From an uncultured SAR86 cluster bacterium (lineage in GTDB: Bacteria > Pseudomonadota > Gammaproteobacteria > Magnimaribacterales > D2472), in assembly GCA_902520495.1 (NCBI GenBank), contig CABYNW010000001.1, positions 1-64,000 of the forward strand: a stretch of DNA of 64,000 nt, given 5' to 3'. The position numbers and the translations under genes are program-made. Under the pieces are notes generated by a model that saw only the letters and a list, made by a program, of their open reading frames with translations, ran no database searches and was not told the DNA's origin. Below, one piece after another: positions 30,266 through 40,467 of this stretch; positions within the stretch are counted from its first letter, which is position 1, and each line of letters opens with the position of its first letter.

Positions 30266-31128
30266 GAATCTGATTCGTTAAATTTTTTTACGTCAACCAT
30301 TTTATTGAATTCAGCTTCTCTTTTTTCCATATTGGCTGTCATTGCCTCAGCCATATCTTTTTGACTTAACATAGCTCCGCTCCACAAGGCATTATATTCT
30401 AGACTATCCTTAACAGAGTGATCTCTTGAATAGTTCATAACAGCTTTTAATCCATAAATAGCAACAGGTGATTTTGAAGCAATTTCTTTAGCTAAACTAT
30501 TTGCAGCTTCAAGCAATTTCTCTTGTGATTCATATGTATCACTTACTAATCCAGTATCTTTTGCCTCTTCCGCATACATTCTTCTACCTGTATAGGCCAT
30601 TTCTCGCATTTTAGAATCTGGAATAATTTTAGGAAGTCTTTGCAGCGTTCCTACATCCGCAGCCATTCCAATATTGATTTCTTGGATACAGAAAAATGCA
30701 TCATCAGATGCTAATCTAATATCACACGCAGTAACAAGATCAACTGCACCACCAATACAGCCTCCATGAATTGCGGCAATGACAGGCACTCTTATCTTTT
30801 CTAGGGTACTAATATATTCTTGTAGTTCTTTAGCGACTCTGTATACAGCTTCACCAATTCGAGCATGATCTGGCTTCTTATCATCAGGAATATTATCAAC
30901 TCCATTAGAGAAAGCATTTAAATCCATGCCAGCACAAAAATGTTTACCCGTAGATGACATAACAACGACTCTTACTTCTGAGTCTTTATTAATTTCTTTT
31001 AAAACATCACCAAGCTCAACCCAAAAATCTCTAGACATAGTGTTTAGTTCATCAGGTCTCGATAAAACAAGATTTGCTATATGATTTTCAACATCAACTT
31101 TGAAACATTTATATTGTTTCTTGTTCAT
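30262..31128 (-). CDS. Crotonase/enoyl-CoA hydratase family protein (dienoyl-CoA isomerase-like)
   Basis: KHFCAGMDLNAF, VIAAIHGGCIGGAVDLVTACDIRLAS. Confidence 0.9.
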   Translation of the reverse strand: MNKKQYKCFKVDVENHIANLVLSRPDELNTMSRDFWVELGDVLKEINKDSEVRVVVMSSTGKHFCAGMDLNAFSNGVDNIPDDKKPDHARIGEAVYRVAKELQEYISTLEKIRVPVIAAIHGGCIGGAVDLVTACDIRLASDDAFFCIQEINIGMAADVGTLQRLPKIIPDSKMREMAYTGRRMYAEEAKDTGLVSDTYESQEKLLEAANSLAKEIASKSPVAIYGLKAVMNYSRDHSVKDSLEYNALWSGAMLSQKDMAEAMTANMEKREAEFNKMVDVKKFNESDS

Positions 31129-31286
31129 GATCTGTTTGCCATTTCAATTGATTCGTTAACAATTGTTCGCATTTTTTCAACATGTTCAAACGTTTTATGG
31201 TGAGATAGGACAACCTTTCTATCTTCACTTAATAGGACCAACATTTTTTTTAGTTGCTCTAAATTTTCTAGTATCTTATTTTCCAT
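31125..31286 (-). CDS. Small ORF, 53 aa (absent from ORF track)
   Basis: Own translation MENKILENLEQLKKMLVLLSEDRKVVLSHHKTFEHVEKMRTIVNESIEMANRS*; ATGA overlap with downstream crotonase. Confidence 0.55.
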   Translation of the reverse strand: MENKILENLEQLKKMLVLLSEDRKVVLSHHKTFEHVEKMRTIVNESIEMANRS

Positions 31287-31341
31287 AAATATAATTTTCT
31301 AACTAAATTGTAATGAATAAGCATTATAATGCTCTTGAGCT

Positions 31342-32175
31342 ATGAAATCACTAAGACAAATTTTTTTAATTGTAGTTATTTCTTTAAATAACAACGTATT
31401 TTCATCCGAAGATGACAAAACTTTTCAAGAGCAGTCTATGTTATCAGTTTTATATGCTCAGACTGCTGCTGAATTTTCTGCAAATAATATACAAGTCTAT
31501 AACAATGCCAAAATTTATTTAGATATGGCTTTAATTGATAAGTCTTGGACAGCCGCCCTTGAACAAAAGCTTGAGTACAGTTCTAAAAAGCCAGCAATCA
31601 TATTAGATATTGATGAAACAGTTCTTGATAATACGCCTTTTCAAGCTAGAACAATAATCAAAGGCCTTTCTTATCCAAATGGATGGGTTGATTGGGCTAA
31701 TGAAGGTCAAGCAACTGCTGTGGCAGGCGTGTCTGACTTTTTAGAATATGCAAATAAAAAAGGAGTTAAAATTTTTTATGTTACTAATCGTATTCATATT
31801 CTTGAAAAAGCAACCAAAGAAAATTTGATTAAACTTGGATTGCCATTTGATAATGATATCGATGTTTTATTGATGAAAGAAGAAAATGGTTGGACTAGTG
31901 ATAAAACTTCAAGACGAGAATTAATAGCAAAAGATTATAGAATATTGCTTATGGTCGGAGATCAATTGACTGACTTCATTTCATCAGAGGAAGCATATGT
32001 CCATCATGTCGAAAGAAAAAAAATAGCTGCTAAATACTCAGATATGTGGGGAACAAAATGGTTTGTAATAACTAATCCCATGTACGGAAGATGGGAATAC
32101 TCAATTTATGATAATAAAAGTCCTGAATCTGAAGAAGAGGCTAAGGCTATAAGAATTAATTCACTTCGCCCTTAA
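31342..32175 (+). CDS. HAD-superfamily secreted acid phosphatase, class B / P4-like
   Basis: Signal peptide; ILDIDETVLDNTPFQ; FYVTNR; LMVGDQLTDF. Confidence 0.9.
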   Translation: MKSLRQIFLIVVISLNNNVFSSEDDKTFQEQSMLSVLYAQTAAEFSANNIQVYNNAKIYLDMALIDKSWTAALEQKLEYSSKKPAIILDIDETVLDNTPFQARTIIKGLSYPNGWVDWANEGQATAVAGVSDFLEYANKKGVKIFYVTNRIHILEKATKENLIKLGLPFDNDIDVLLMKEENGWTSDKTSRRELIAKDYRILLMVGDQLTDFISSEEAYVHHVERKKIAAKYSDMWGTKWFVITNPMYGRWEYSIYDNKSPESEEEAKAIRINSLRP

Positions 32176-32179
32176 GAGG

Positions 32180-33322
32180 ATGAAAAACGTAGCTGCAATA
32201 ATTTTTACTTTGCTTGTTTTAATTGCTTGCAGCAAAGAAAAAACTGAAACAGTAAAGATGGGCAGCGAAGATTCAAATTTACTGGAAATAAAAATTTTTT
32301 CAGAATCAGCAAAACCTAAAAACATTATCTTAGCAATTGCAGATGGAGCTGGATTAAATCATATCACTGTATCAAGACTAGCTATTGGAGGCCCGGACCA
32401 CAAACTTTATATAGATCAACTGCCTGTTGCTGGCATTTCTTCAACACATGCATATGAGAACCTTATTACAGACTCCGCTGCAGCAGGCACCGCTTGGGCA
32501 ACAGGTAATAAAACTAAAAATAGATATCTATCAGTTGATAAGGATAAAAAAGAACTTACAACTATTTTTGAGATGTTAGATGACAAAGGATATCTTAAGG
32601 GAATAGTTGCTACATCTTCGGTTACTCATGCGACACCAGCTGCATTTTACGCTCATATTGATTCAAGATATAAAGAAAAAGAAATAGCTGCTCAATTGCT
32701 AAATTCTTCAGTGGATATAGCATTGGGTGGAGGTCAAGAATTTTTTAATTTAGAGGAAGTAGACAAAAATCATTATCTTATGACTAAGAAATCATCTTTA
32801 GAAAAGAATTACGACGGATTAAAAAATATAGTTGGTTTATTTGATGAAGATGGAATGGAAAGAGGGCCTGATATGCCAACCCAAAGAGAAATGACAAACT
32901 ATGCTTTAGATTACTTAGACGATAAGTGCAATGGATTTTTTTTAATGACCGAAGGCAGTCAGATAGATTGGGCAGGACATAGTAATGATATTGAGTACAT
33001 GATCAGAGAATTTAAAGATTTTGATTTAACGATCAAGGATTTAATAAATTTTGTATCAACTAACAAGGATACACTTTTATTAATAACGGCTGATCATGAG
33101 ACGGGCGGACTTCAAGTTATGAAGCAAAAAGACAACTCTTTTATAGTTCAGTGGGGAACAGGCAGCCATACAGGTGTGCCTGTAGGTGTCTATGCCTATG
33201 GACCAGGAAGTCAAAATTTTAATGGCATGATGGATAATACCGATATTTTCTATAAGATTTTAGAGGTCTTAGATTACCAAAATTTAACAAGCTCAATGTG
33301 TGGTTTAAATAATGATCGATAA
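32180..33322 (+). CDS. Alkaline phosphatase family lipoprotein
   Basis: Lipobox VLIACSKE; ITDSAAAGTAWATG active-site motif; TADHETGG. Confidence 0.92.
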   Translation: MKNVAAIIFTLLVLIACSKEKTETVKMGSEDSNLLEIKIFSESAKPKNIILAIADGAGLNHITVSRLAIGGPDHKLYIDQLPVAGISSTHAYENLITDSAAAGTAWATGNKTKNRYLSVDKDKKELTTIFEMLDDKGYLKGIVATSSVTHATPAAFYAHIDSRYKEKEIAAQLLNSSVDIALGGGQEFFNLEEVDKNHYLMTKKSSLEKNYDGLKNIVGLFDEDGMERGPDMPTQREMTNYALDYLDDKCNGFFLMTEGSQIDWAGHSNDIEYMIREFKDFDLTIKDLINFVSTNKDTLLLITADHETGGLQVMKQKDNSFIVQWGTGSHTGVPVGVYAYGPGSQNFNGMMDNTDIFYKILEVLDYQNLTSSMCGLNNDR

Positions 33323-34124
33323 GACATTTATAGATGCTCATCTAGTAGAACTAAAAGAATGTGTTAGAGATGCATCCAAGGCAATATTGGATGTTTATGA
33401 GAGTAGTGATTTCGGCGAGATCAACAAACAAGATGGATCTCCTCTAACAATTGCAGACAAATATGCAAATGAAATTATCTTAAATAGATTAAACCAGTTG
33501 ACTCCAGACATACCTATAATTTCCGAGGAGACCTTTGAAGTATCTGCGCTGAATAGTCTAAATGAAACATATTGGCTTGTTGATCCCCTTGACGGAACCA
33601 AAGAATTTATAAATAAAACTGATGAATTCACTGTAAATATTGCTTTAATTAATAATAAAAGCTCTATATTTGGCATTGTTGCTGCTCCAGTTACTGGAAA
33701 AATTTGGCATGGCTCTAAGTTTGATAAAAAAACTCAAACTAATATAGGCTCAAACAATATTAGGATTATTATGAGTAAGAGTCATAAAAATGAAAATGAT
33801 GAAAAATTTTTAGAATTTTTAGATATGAATAAAGTACCTTATCAAATTGTTGAGAAGGGGAGCTCTCTAAAATTATGCAGCCTTGCTGACAATGAAGCTG
33901 ATATTTATCCAAGATTCGGACCAACATCAGAATGGGATATAGCGGCAGCGCATGCAGTCTTGTCTTCTTATGGCGGGAGCGTGGTAAAGATAAAAGATAA
34001 TGAAGAATTAAACTATGCAAAAGAGTCGTCTATACTAAACCCATACTTTATTGCATTCAGAAATAATTCATTAAAAATTGAATTTTTGCCTGTTTTAAGA
34101 GATTTTTTTAAAAAATTGGTATAA
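33312..34124 (+). CDS. cysQ: 3'(2'),5'-bisphosphate nucleotidase
   Basis: ISEETFE, WLVDPLDGTKEFI, WDIAAAHAVL motifs. Confidence 0.92.
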   Translation: MIDKTFIDAHLVELKECVRDASKAILDVYESSDFGEINKQDGSPLTIADKYANEIILNRLNQLTPDIPIISEETFEVSALNSLNETYWLVDPLDGTKEFINKTDEFTVNIALINNKSSIFGIVAAPVTGKIWHGSKFDKKTQTNIGSNNIRIIMSKSHKNENDEKFLEFLDMNKVPYQIVEKGSSLKLCSLADNEADIYPRFGPTSEWDIAAAHAVLSSYGGSVVKIKDNEELNYAKESSILNPYFIAFRNNSLKIEFLPVLRDFFKKLV

Positions 34125-34142
34125 TTCCCTATTAATAATAAT

Positions 34143-34171
34143 TAATTAGTATAACTAATTATAATTTTTTT
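34143..34171 (+). promoter_or_regulatory. Hairpin plus T-tract just upstream of rpoH
   Basis: TAATTAGT-ATA-ACTAATTA (34143-34161) followed by TAATTTTTTT; TATAAT at 34120-34125. Confidence 0.5.
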
Positions 34172-34178
34172 ATATAAC

Positions 34179-35039
34179 ATGGGCACACAACTTCAACCAT
34201 CACAAATAAATAGTCCTGGTAAGGATATAGAATCCTATTTATCTACTGTGCATGCTATTCCAATTCTTACAAAAGAGCAGGAACAAGAGCTTGCACTCAA
34301 GCTTTATGAAGAAGATGACCTTGATGCTGCAAGACAATTGGTTATTCATCATTTAAGATTTGTTGTCCATATTGCAAGATCATATCAAGGATATGGATTG
34401 CCATTGGGAGATATTGTTCAAGAAGGAAACGTAGGCTTAATGAAGGCTGTTGATAAATACGACCCACACAGAGGCGTTAAATTAGTATCGTTTGCAGTTC
34501 ACTGGATAAAAGCTGAGATCCATGAATATATTCTTAGAAACTGGAGACAGGTAAAGATAGCTACTACAAAAGCTCAAAGAAAACTCTTTTTTAATTTAAG
34601 AAGCAAAAAGAAATCATTAGATTGGCTTACAAAAGAAGAAGCCGAAAAAATTGCAAAAGATTTGAATGTAGAAGTTAAAGACGTTCTTCATATGGAAAAT
34701 AGACTCTCTTCTAACGATTCTTCATTTGATTCTCCAGTATTAACTGGAGACGATGATGAAATGATGTCTCCATCTCAATATCTAGAAGATAAAAGATACG
34801 ATCCAGAAGTGATTGTGTCCAACCAGCAAGCGACAGATGTAAATAGTCAGGACTTGACTCAAGCTTTAAAAGTTTTAGATGATAGAAGTAAGGATATTCT
34901 TCAAAGAAGGTATTTAAGTGATAAAAAAGCAACACTTCATGATCTTGCTGAAGAATATGATATTTCAGCAGAAAGAGTTAGACAGATTGAAAATAGTGCC
35001 CTTAAGAAATTAAAATCTGTCATGGTGGACTTTGCATAG
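34179..35039 (+). CDS. rpoH: RNA polymerase sigma-32 (heat shock) factor
   Basis: QLVIHHLRFVVHIARSYQGYGLPLGDIVQEGNVGLMKAVDKYDP; RNWRQVKIATTKAQRKLFFNLRSKKK. Confidence 0.96.
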   Translation: MGTQLQPSQINSPGKDIESYLSTVHAIPILTKEQEQELALKLYEEDDLDAARQLVIHHLRFVVHIARSYQGYGLPLGDIVQEGNVGLMKAVDKYDPHRGVKLVSFAVHWIKAEIHEYILRNWRQVKIATTKAQRKLFFNLRSKKKSLDWLTKEEAEKIAKDLNVEVKDVLHMENRLSSNDSSFDSPVLTGDDDEMMSPSQYLEDKRYDPEVIVSNQQATDVNSQDLTQALKVLDDRSKDILQRRYLSDKKATLHDLAEEYDISAERVRQIENSALKKLKSVMVDFA

Positions 35040-35054
35040 AATCTCCTATTCTTA

Positions 35055-35708
35055 ATGCGCCTTAAATTTTTACCTTCCTTTGTTAAAAGAAGAGGCCGAA
35101 TAACAAAAAATCAAGAAGAAAATCTAAAATCTATATCAGATTACTCTATAAATAATCTCAACCAAATACTAAAAGAGTTGCCTAATTTTTCATATTGTTG
35201 CCTAGAAATTGGTTTTGGTAATGCAGAGCATCTTCAATTTCAAGCAGTTAACAATCGAGATATTTTATTTGTTGGATCAGAAGTATATATGTCAGGTATT
35301 GGAACTCTTATAGGCAATATTAAAGATAAAAATATTAGTAACATAAGGATCTTTCCTGATGATATTAGGATTTTGCTAGATGAAAAATTGCAGGATAAAA
35401 TTTTTGATGCCGTGAAGATTATATGTCCGGATCCTTGGCCAAAGGAAAGGCATCATAAAAGAAGGTTGATAAATAAAGATTTTTTAAAATCAATTCATAA
35501 TTCAATGAAAGATCAAGCTAACTTATATATATCAACCGATTGGGAAAATTACGCACAGAGTATAAAAGATGTTTTAAAAGACAGCCAATATTTTGAACTA
35601 TCAAAAAGAACTTTTTTAAAAAAAGAATACCTAACGAAGTTTGAACAAAGAGGAAAAGATGAGGGAAGGGAAATTTTTGAATTTAATTATCAAAAAAAGA
35701 ATCAATGA
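35055..35708 (+). CDS. trmB: tRNA (guanine-N7-)-methyltransferase
   Basis: LEIGFGNAEHLQFQA; CPDPWPKERHHKRRLI. Confidence 0.95.
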   Translation: MRLKFLPSFVKRRGRITKNQEENLKSISDYSINNLNQILKELPNFSYCCLEIGFGNAEHLQFQAVNNRDILFVGSEVYMSGIGTLIGNIKDKNISNIRIFPDDIRILLDEKLQDKIFDAVKIICPDPWPKERHHKRRLINKDFLKSIHNSMKDQANLYISTDWENYAQSIKDVLKDSQYFELSKRTFLKKEYLTKFEQRGKDEGREIFEFNYQKKNQ

Positions 35709-36322
35709 TTATTATAGGTTTTTAAAAAATTAGTTGAAGCTATAGCTCTATGACTTATTTTATTTTTAACATCAGAGGCTATTGAGGCCATCGAGCAATT
35801 ATAATTAGAGGGATAAAATATTTTATCGTAACCAAAACCACCATCACCTGAGCTGTTTTTAGATACCTTTCCATGAATTTTTCCTTGAGCAATTAGTGGC
35901 ATTGGGTCGTTATAGCTCTTAATGCCTACCAAGATACATACATAGAATGCATTTAAACTTTCTAGACCAAGCTCATCTAATTTCTTTATTATTTTATCCC
36001 TATTATCTTTATCGCTAGCTTCATTTCCAGCATATCTTGCAGAATAGATTCCAGGTTCAAAATTTAAATCTGGAACAACAAGGCCAGAATCATCTGCAAT
36101 TGTATACTTCCCTGATTTTTTAGCTCCGTGTTTGGCTTTGATTAGTGCATTTTCTAGGAACGAAGTACCGCTCTCTACAGCATCTTCGATATTAAGATCT
36201 TTTAAAGAATATAACTTATGATTTCTGAATATTTTATTAAATTCTTTTACTTTGCCTTCATTTGAAGTAGCTATAAGAATTTCTTTATTCTTTCTCAAGT
36301 AAATAAACTCCTTCAATAGCAA
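35702..36322 (-). CDS. rdgB: XTP/dITP diphosphatase (RdgB/HAM1)
   Basis: ILIATSNEGKVKEF; ADDSGLVVPDL; GDGGFGYDKIFYP; N-terminal start uncertain. Confidence 0.94.
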   Translation of the reverse strand: MLLKEFIYLRKNKEILIATSNEGKVKEFNKIFRNHKLYSLKDLNIEDAVESGTSFLENALIKAKHGAKKSGKYTIADDSGLVVPDLNFEPGIYSARYAGNEASDKDNRDKIIKKLDELGLESLNAFYVCILVGIKSYNDPMPLIAQGKIHGKVSKNSSGDGGFGYDKIFYPSNYNCSMASIASDVKNKISHRAIASTNFLKTYNNH

Positions 36323-36878
36323 GTAAATTTGGACTTATTGCTGCAATTTTGCTTTGTTTTCCTTTGGAATTTAAAAAAACCTTATTTTTTATATTTATGC
36401 TTTCTTCATTACAAAGCGTCTCAAAGTCGTTAATCGTACAAAGATGTATATTATCTGTTTCATGCCAACTTGATGGTAATTCAGGTGTAACTGGCATTTT
36501 GCCAGAAGCTAAGTTTAATCTGCATTTCCAATACCCAAGATTTGGAAGAGTAACCACACATCTTTTAGAGAGCTTAAGCATCCTATTTAAAGCAACACTA
36601 GGTTCTTTAAGGCATTGTATAGATCTTGCCATTATTGAAATATCAAAATTTGAAGACTCAAATTCATTAATACCCTTATCAATATCCTGTTTTATTACCG
36701 GAACAGCTTTGGCTATACATTCCTCAATCTTTTTATCATTTATCTCTACCCCATAGCCTAAAATGTCTTTTGAATCTATTAATTCTTTTAACAAAGAACC
36801 GTCTCCGCAACCAAAATCTATAACCTTACTTTGTTCTGGAACCCAAGCATTAATTATTTTTGATAGTTTATTAGTCAT
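36285..36878 (-). CDS. metW: Methionine biosynthesis protein MetW
   Basis: WVPEQSKVIDFGCGDGSLLKEL; adjacent to metX. Confidence 0.93.
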   Translation of the reverse strand: MTNKLSKIINAWVPEQSKVIDFGCGDGSLLKELIDSKDILGYGVEINDKKIEECIAKAVPVIKQDIDKGINEFESSNFDISIMARSIQCLKEPSVALNRMLKLSKRCVVTLPNLGYWKCRLNLASGKMPVTPELPSSWHETDNIHLCTINDFETLCNEESINIKNKVFLNSKGKQSKIAAISPNLLAIEGVYLLEKE

Positions 36879-37963
36879 TATGATTCTATAAATTTTCTTA
36901 TTATTTGTGAGTATTGATTTGTATGAAATAAAAAACTGTCATGTCCATGCTCGCCTTCTAAAACAACATAGGATGACCTAATATTATTATTTATTGCAGC
37001 AATCTGTATTTCTTTTCCTCTTTCTGGGGGATAAAGCCAGTCCGAGTAAAAACCAATAATTAATAATTGAGCAGAAACTGTTTTTAGAGCATCTTCAAGA
37101 GATTCTTGATTTCCGGCTGCATCATAATCATCCATGGCCTTCGTCATTAAGATATATGTATTAGCATCAAATATTTCAGAAAACTTCTTGCCCTTATACT
37201 GCAAATAATTTTCTACTTCGTAATCCACACCCTTATTAACTTTTGATTCATCATCTTGAAATTTTCTACCAAATCTTGAATCCATATGTTTTTCAGAAAG
37301 ATAGGTTATATGACCTAGCATCCTTGCAGTTTTAATACCATTTTTAGGTATAACCCCATGCTCTATATAGTCTCCACCATGAAAATTTTGATCTTTTCGA
37401 ATTGACTCTCTAGCCACTTCATTCATAGCAATGTTTTGAGTACTTGATTTTGCAGCTGCAGCAAATATTCCTGCTTTTTTTATCTTATCAGGATACGCAA
37501 TTGACCATTGAAGAGCTTGCATACCTCCAAGGCTGCCGCCAAGAACCATATGCCAGTGCGGAATCTTTAATTTATCCATAAGCATTTTTTGAGAATTCAC
37601 CCAATCAACAACACTAACTAAAGGAAAACTACCACCATAAACTTTATTAGTTAAAGGGTTGATACTTGTAGGACCAGATGAACCTGAACATCCACCTAGA
37701 TTATTGCAACAAACGACAAAATATTTATTAGTATCAATTGCTTTATCTGGTCCAATAATCTGATCCCACCAACCGGTAACATCATTATTTTTACCAGCTG
37801 CAACATGGTTACCAGAAAAAGCGTGACAAACCAAAACTGAATTAGTTTTTGATTCATTTAACTCACCATAAGTTTCTACCATTAAATCAAATGCATCCAA
37901 TCTATTGCCTGAATCTAGATCAATACCTTCAGGAAAAGAAATCTTTTGAGTTATTGTCTTCAT
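36878..37963 (-). CDS. metX: Homoserine O-acyltransferase
   Basis: LVCHAFSGNHVAAG; VLGGSLGGMQALQW; GHDSFL. Confidence 0.95.
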   Translation of the reverse strand: MKTITQKISFPEGIDLDSGNRLDAFDLMVETYGELNESKTNSVLVCHAFSGNHVAAGKNNDVTGWWDQIIGPDKAIDTNKYFVVCCNNLGGCSGSSGPTSINPLTNKVYGGSFPLVSVVDWVNSQKMLMDKLKIPHWHMVLGGSLGGMQALQWSIAYPDKIKKAGIFAAAAKSSTQNIAMNEVARESIRKDQNFHGGDYIEHGVIPKNGIKTARMLGHITYLSEKHMDSRFGRKFQDDESKVNKGVDYEVENYLQYKGKKFSEIFDANTYILMTKAMDDYDAAGNQESLEDALKTVSAQLLIIGFYSDWLYPPERGKEIQIAAINNNIRSSYVVLEGEHGHDSFLFHTNQYSQIIRKFIES

Positions 37964-38481
37964 ACAATCGATCTTAAGAGATCAGCCAAGAAACTCTCAA
38001 GAAGATTTATTAAAATTAATACAAATAAAGGAGAAAAATCTAAACCTCCGGCAGAAGGAATATATTTTCTAACTGGTGAGAGAGCTTTATGAGATATTTC
38101 TTCAATCAACTCTATGAAAGCATTTGATCTTTCAGGAGAAACCCAGCTCAAGATAACTCCTCCTATAACTCCAAAGAAAATTATTCTTAGCATTATCATA
38201 AGAGTTTGAATTGCAGCCACACCAATTAAAGCAACTGTTTCATATTGATTGCTAAATAAAATAAACAGAGAAGATAGTTTCAAAATCACAGCAATAATAA
38301 ATATATTTACTGCTTGATTAGGAAAGATACCAAGTATAGATATAGGTTTATATATTTTGACAAAAGTAGCAACAATTGGATTGAAATAATTAACCTTAAG
38401 AAGATTAAATATTAATAAAAATACAAAAAAGTAGTTAGCAACATTCAATAAAAGAACAGCTATTTCAAGACTAGAATTCAT
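37960..38481 (-). CDS. yggT: YggT family membrane protein
   Basis: Hydrophobic; GGVILSWVSPERSNAFIELI..... PVRKYIPSAGGLDFSPLFVLILINLLES; start moved to internal Met. Confidence 0.88.
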   Translation of the reverse strand: MNSSLEIAVLLLNVANYFFVFLLIFNLLKVNYFNPIVATFVKIYKPISILGIFPNQAVNIFIIAVILKLSSLFILFSNQYETVALIGVAAIQTLMIMLRIIFFGVIGGVILSWVSPERSNAFIELIEEISHKALSPVRKYIPSAGGLDFSPLFVLILINLLESFLADLLRSIV

Positions 38482-39262
38482 TTGATATTTCCTTTGATCT
38501 TCTGATTGCAGCGCTAATACCTTCTTCAAATACTTTATCTAAATTATTTGATTTAAAAGATTCTAGACCAGCTTCTGTTGTTCCTTTCTTCGAAGCAACG
38601 GCTGCAATTAGTTTATTAAGATCCTTATTATTTTCTACTGACATTCCTATGCCTTTGACAAGATTTACCATAACATAATTAGCCTTATTTTTATCACCAT
38701 CACATAAAGGTATTAGCTTTTTTTCGTAGGATTTTAGTAAGTAAAAAAAGTATGCAGGACCACTGCCGATCATTCCTGTAAAGTTATCTAATTTAGATTC
38801 TTTTTCTACCTCAATGATGATGCCAATTTTTTTAAAAAGCATAACTATTTTTTTGAAATCACTTCTGCTAAAAGTACAATTGTATAGAGCAGTTATTCCT
38901 AGGTTAAATCTTGATGATGTATTCGGCATTGCTCTAAGAAATTTTATATTCTTATTCATTTCTAAATATTTTTTTGATTTTATTCCAGCTACAAGGCTTA
39001 CAATTTTTGGATTTTTATAGTCTTTTAGTATTTCTTGATATGCACTTAGCGCGTCTTTTGGCTTAACCGCAAGAATAAATAAATCAATCTTCAATGATGT
39101 ATTTTCTTTAAGGCTTCTGATTTTTAATTTCTTTAAGATTTTTTTATTTTTAGGATTTCTGTCGACATAGAAAATATTATTTTTCTGATGTCCTGCATAA
39201 ATTAGACCTTCTACGATAGCTTGAGCTATATTTCCACCGCCAAATAAAACTATATTTTTCAT
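38471..39262 (-). CDS. proC: Pyrroline-5-carboxylate reductase
   Basis: GGGNIAQAIVEGL; AMPNTSSRFNLGITAL; GSGPAYFF. Confidence 0.93.
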   Translation of the reverse strand: MKNIVLFGGGNIAQAIVEGLIYAGHQKNNIFYVDRNPKNKKILKKLKIRSLKENTSLKIDLFILAVKPKDALSAYQEILKDYKNPKIVSLVAGIKSKKYLEMNKNIKFLRAMPNTSSRFNLGITALYNCTFSRSDFKKIVMLFKKIGIIIEVEKESKLDNFTGMIGSGPAYFFYLLKSYEKKLIPLCDGDKNKANYVMVNLVKGIGMSVENNKDLNKLIAAVASKKGTTEAGLESFKSNNLDKVFEEGISAAIRRSKEISNEF

Positions 39263-39945
39263 AATCTTTTACCAAAAATATGTTCACCAATTCTTACCAT
39301 TGTAGATCCATGAACGATTGCATCTTCAAAATCAAGGGTAGTTCCTAATGAAATGCATTTTGCCTCAGGGAAATAATCTTGAAGTTTATTGCTTAGATTT
39401 TTAATTGATTCCATCATTTCCTTTCGTTCATTGCTATCTTTAGTTATTTTTGGGAGAGCCATTATGCCTTGTAAATTTATATTTTCCATAGATTTGATTA
39501 ATTTGGATAAATCTATTAACTCATCTGGACTACAGCCACTTTTGGTTTCTTCAGATGAAATATTTATTTGAATACATGCATTAATTGTTTTTTTGATCTG
39601 CTTACATTCCGAATCCAGTTTCCTAATTATTTTCTCTCTATCTAATGTATGCACCCAGTCAGCATTTTTTGCAATTATTTTGACCTTATTGGATTGAATT
39701 GGCCCGATATAATGCCAAATAATATTATCTGCCTTAATATTTAATGCTTTTTCCTGAAGTTCTTGAGCATAATTCTCACCAAAGTTACTCACACCATTCT
39801 TTAAAGCATTCTCTATCATTAGAATATCCTTTTTCTTGGACACAGCTATTAGCGTAATTTCATTGGGGTCTTTTGAAATAGATGTACAAGCTAAATTAAT
39901 TTTATCTTGAATATTTTTAATATTCTGTTTTATTTCTGTTTGCAT
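39259..39945 (-). CDS. yggS: YggS family PLP-binding protein
   Basis: LIAVSKKK; FGENYAQELQEKA; WHYIGPIQSNK; LGTTLDFEDAIVHGSTMVRIGEHIFG. Confidence 0.95.
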   Translation of the reverse strand: MQTEIKQNIKNIQDKINLACTSISKDPNEITLIAVSKKKDILMIENALKNGVSNFGENYAQELQEKALNIKADNIIWHYIGPIQSNKVKIIAKNADWVHTLDREKIIRKLDSECKQIKKTINACIQINISSEETKSGCSPDELIDLSKLIKSMENINLQGIMALPKITKDSNERKEMMESIKNLSNKLQDYFPEAKCISLGTTLDFEDAIVHGSTMVRIGEHIFGKRL

Positions 39946-40463
39946 GTTTTTCTTAGGCGAGGATCAAAACCTTTGATAGTAATTTTTTCCTTAGCATTAT
40001 TAGCAGCAGATCTATTTTCATAGGGACCTGATATAACACTATTAAGTAATTTACCCGGATTTAGAGAACTGTATACCTCATTTATAGAAATATTTTGAAT
40101 TTCTGTGTCAAGCATATTTTGAGCCTCAATCGCATATTTTTTATTTCCATAAGCTCCAATTTGGACATAATATTCACAAGAAAGTGAGCTCTGCATTTCA
40201 TCTTCTCCAATCAATATAGAGTCATCTAATAATGAGCTTGGAAAATCAATAATTACAGTATTTTTTGAAGTCTTTGGCTTGATTGAAGAGACGTCGGTAT
40301 CAAAATAAAAAACTGAAATAAGAGTGAGAATAAAGCTAATTGATAATAAGAAAAATATTGCATTTTTTGAAATTGTTTTATCAGCAGGCCTATTTGAACT
40401 AAAGGCTTGCCTATTTTTAGTTCCTTTTCTTTTTGATATGTTCCTGTTTGCAAAATCCTTCAT
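39930..40463 (-). CDS. SPOR domain-containing protein
   Basis: Single TM, then YYVQIGAYGNKKYAIEAQNML...GPYENRSAANNAKEKI; start moved to internal Met. Confidence 0.85.
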   Translation of the reverse strand: MKDFANRNISKRKGTKNRQAFSSNRPADKTISKNAIFFLLSISFILTLISVFYFDTDVSSIKPKTSKNTVIIDFPSSLLDDSILIGEDEMQSSLSCEYYVQIGAYGNKKYAIEAQNMLDTEIQNISINEVYSSLNPGKLLNSVISGPYENRSAANNAKEKITIKGFDPRLRKTCKQK

Positions 40464-40467
40464 ATCG

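Noticed and set aside
36285-36322. 37-bp overlap of rdgB and metW as a functional nested overlap
   Set aside because: Probably due to an over-extended rdgB start; a TTG near 36298 would remove most of it.
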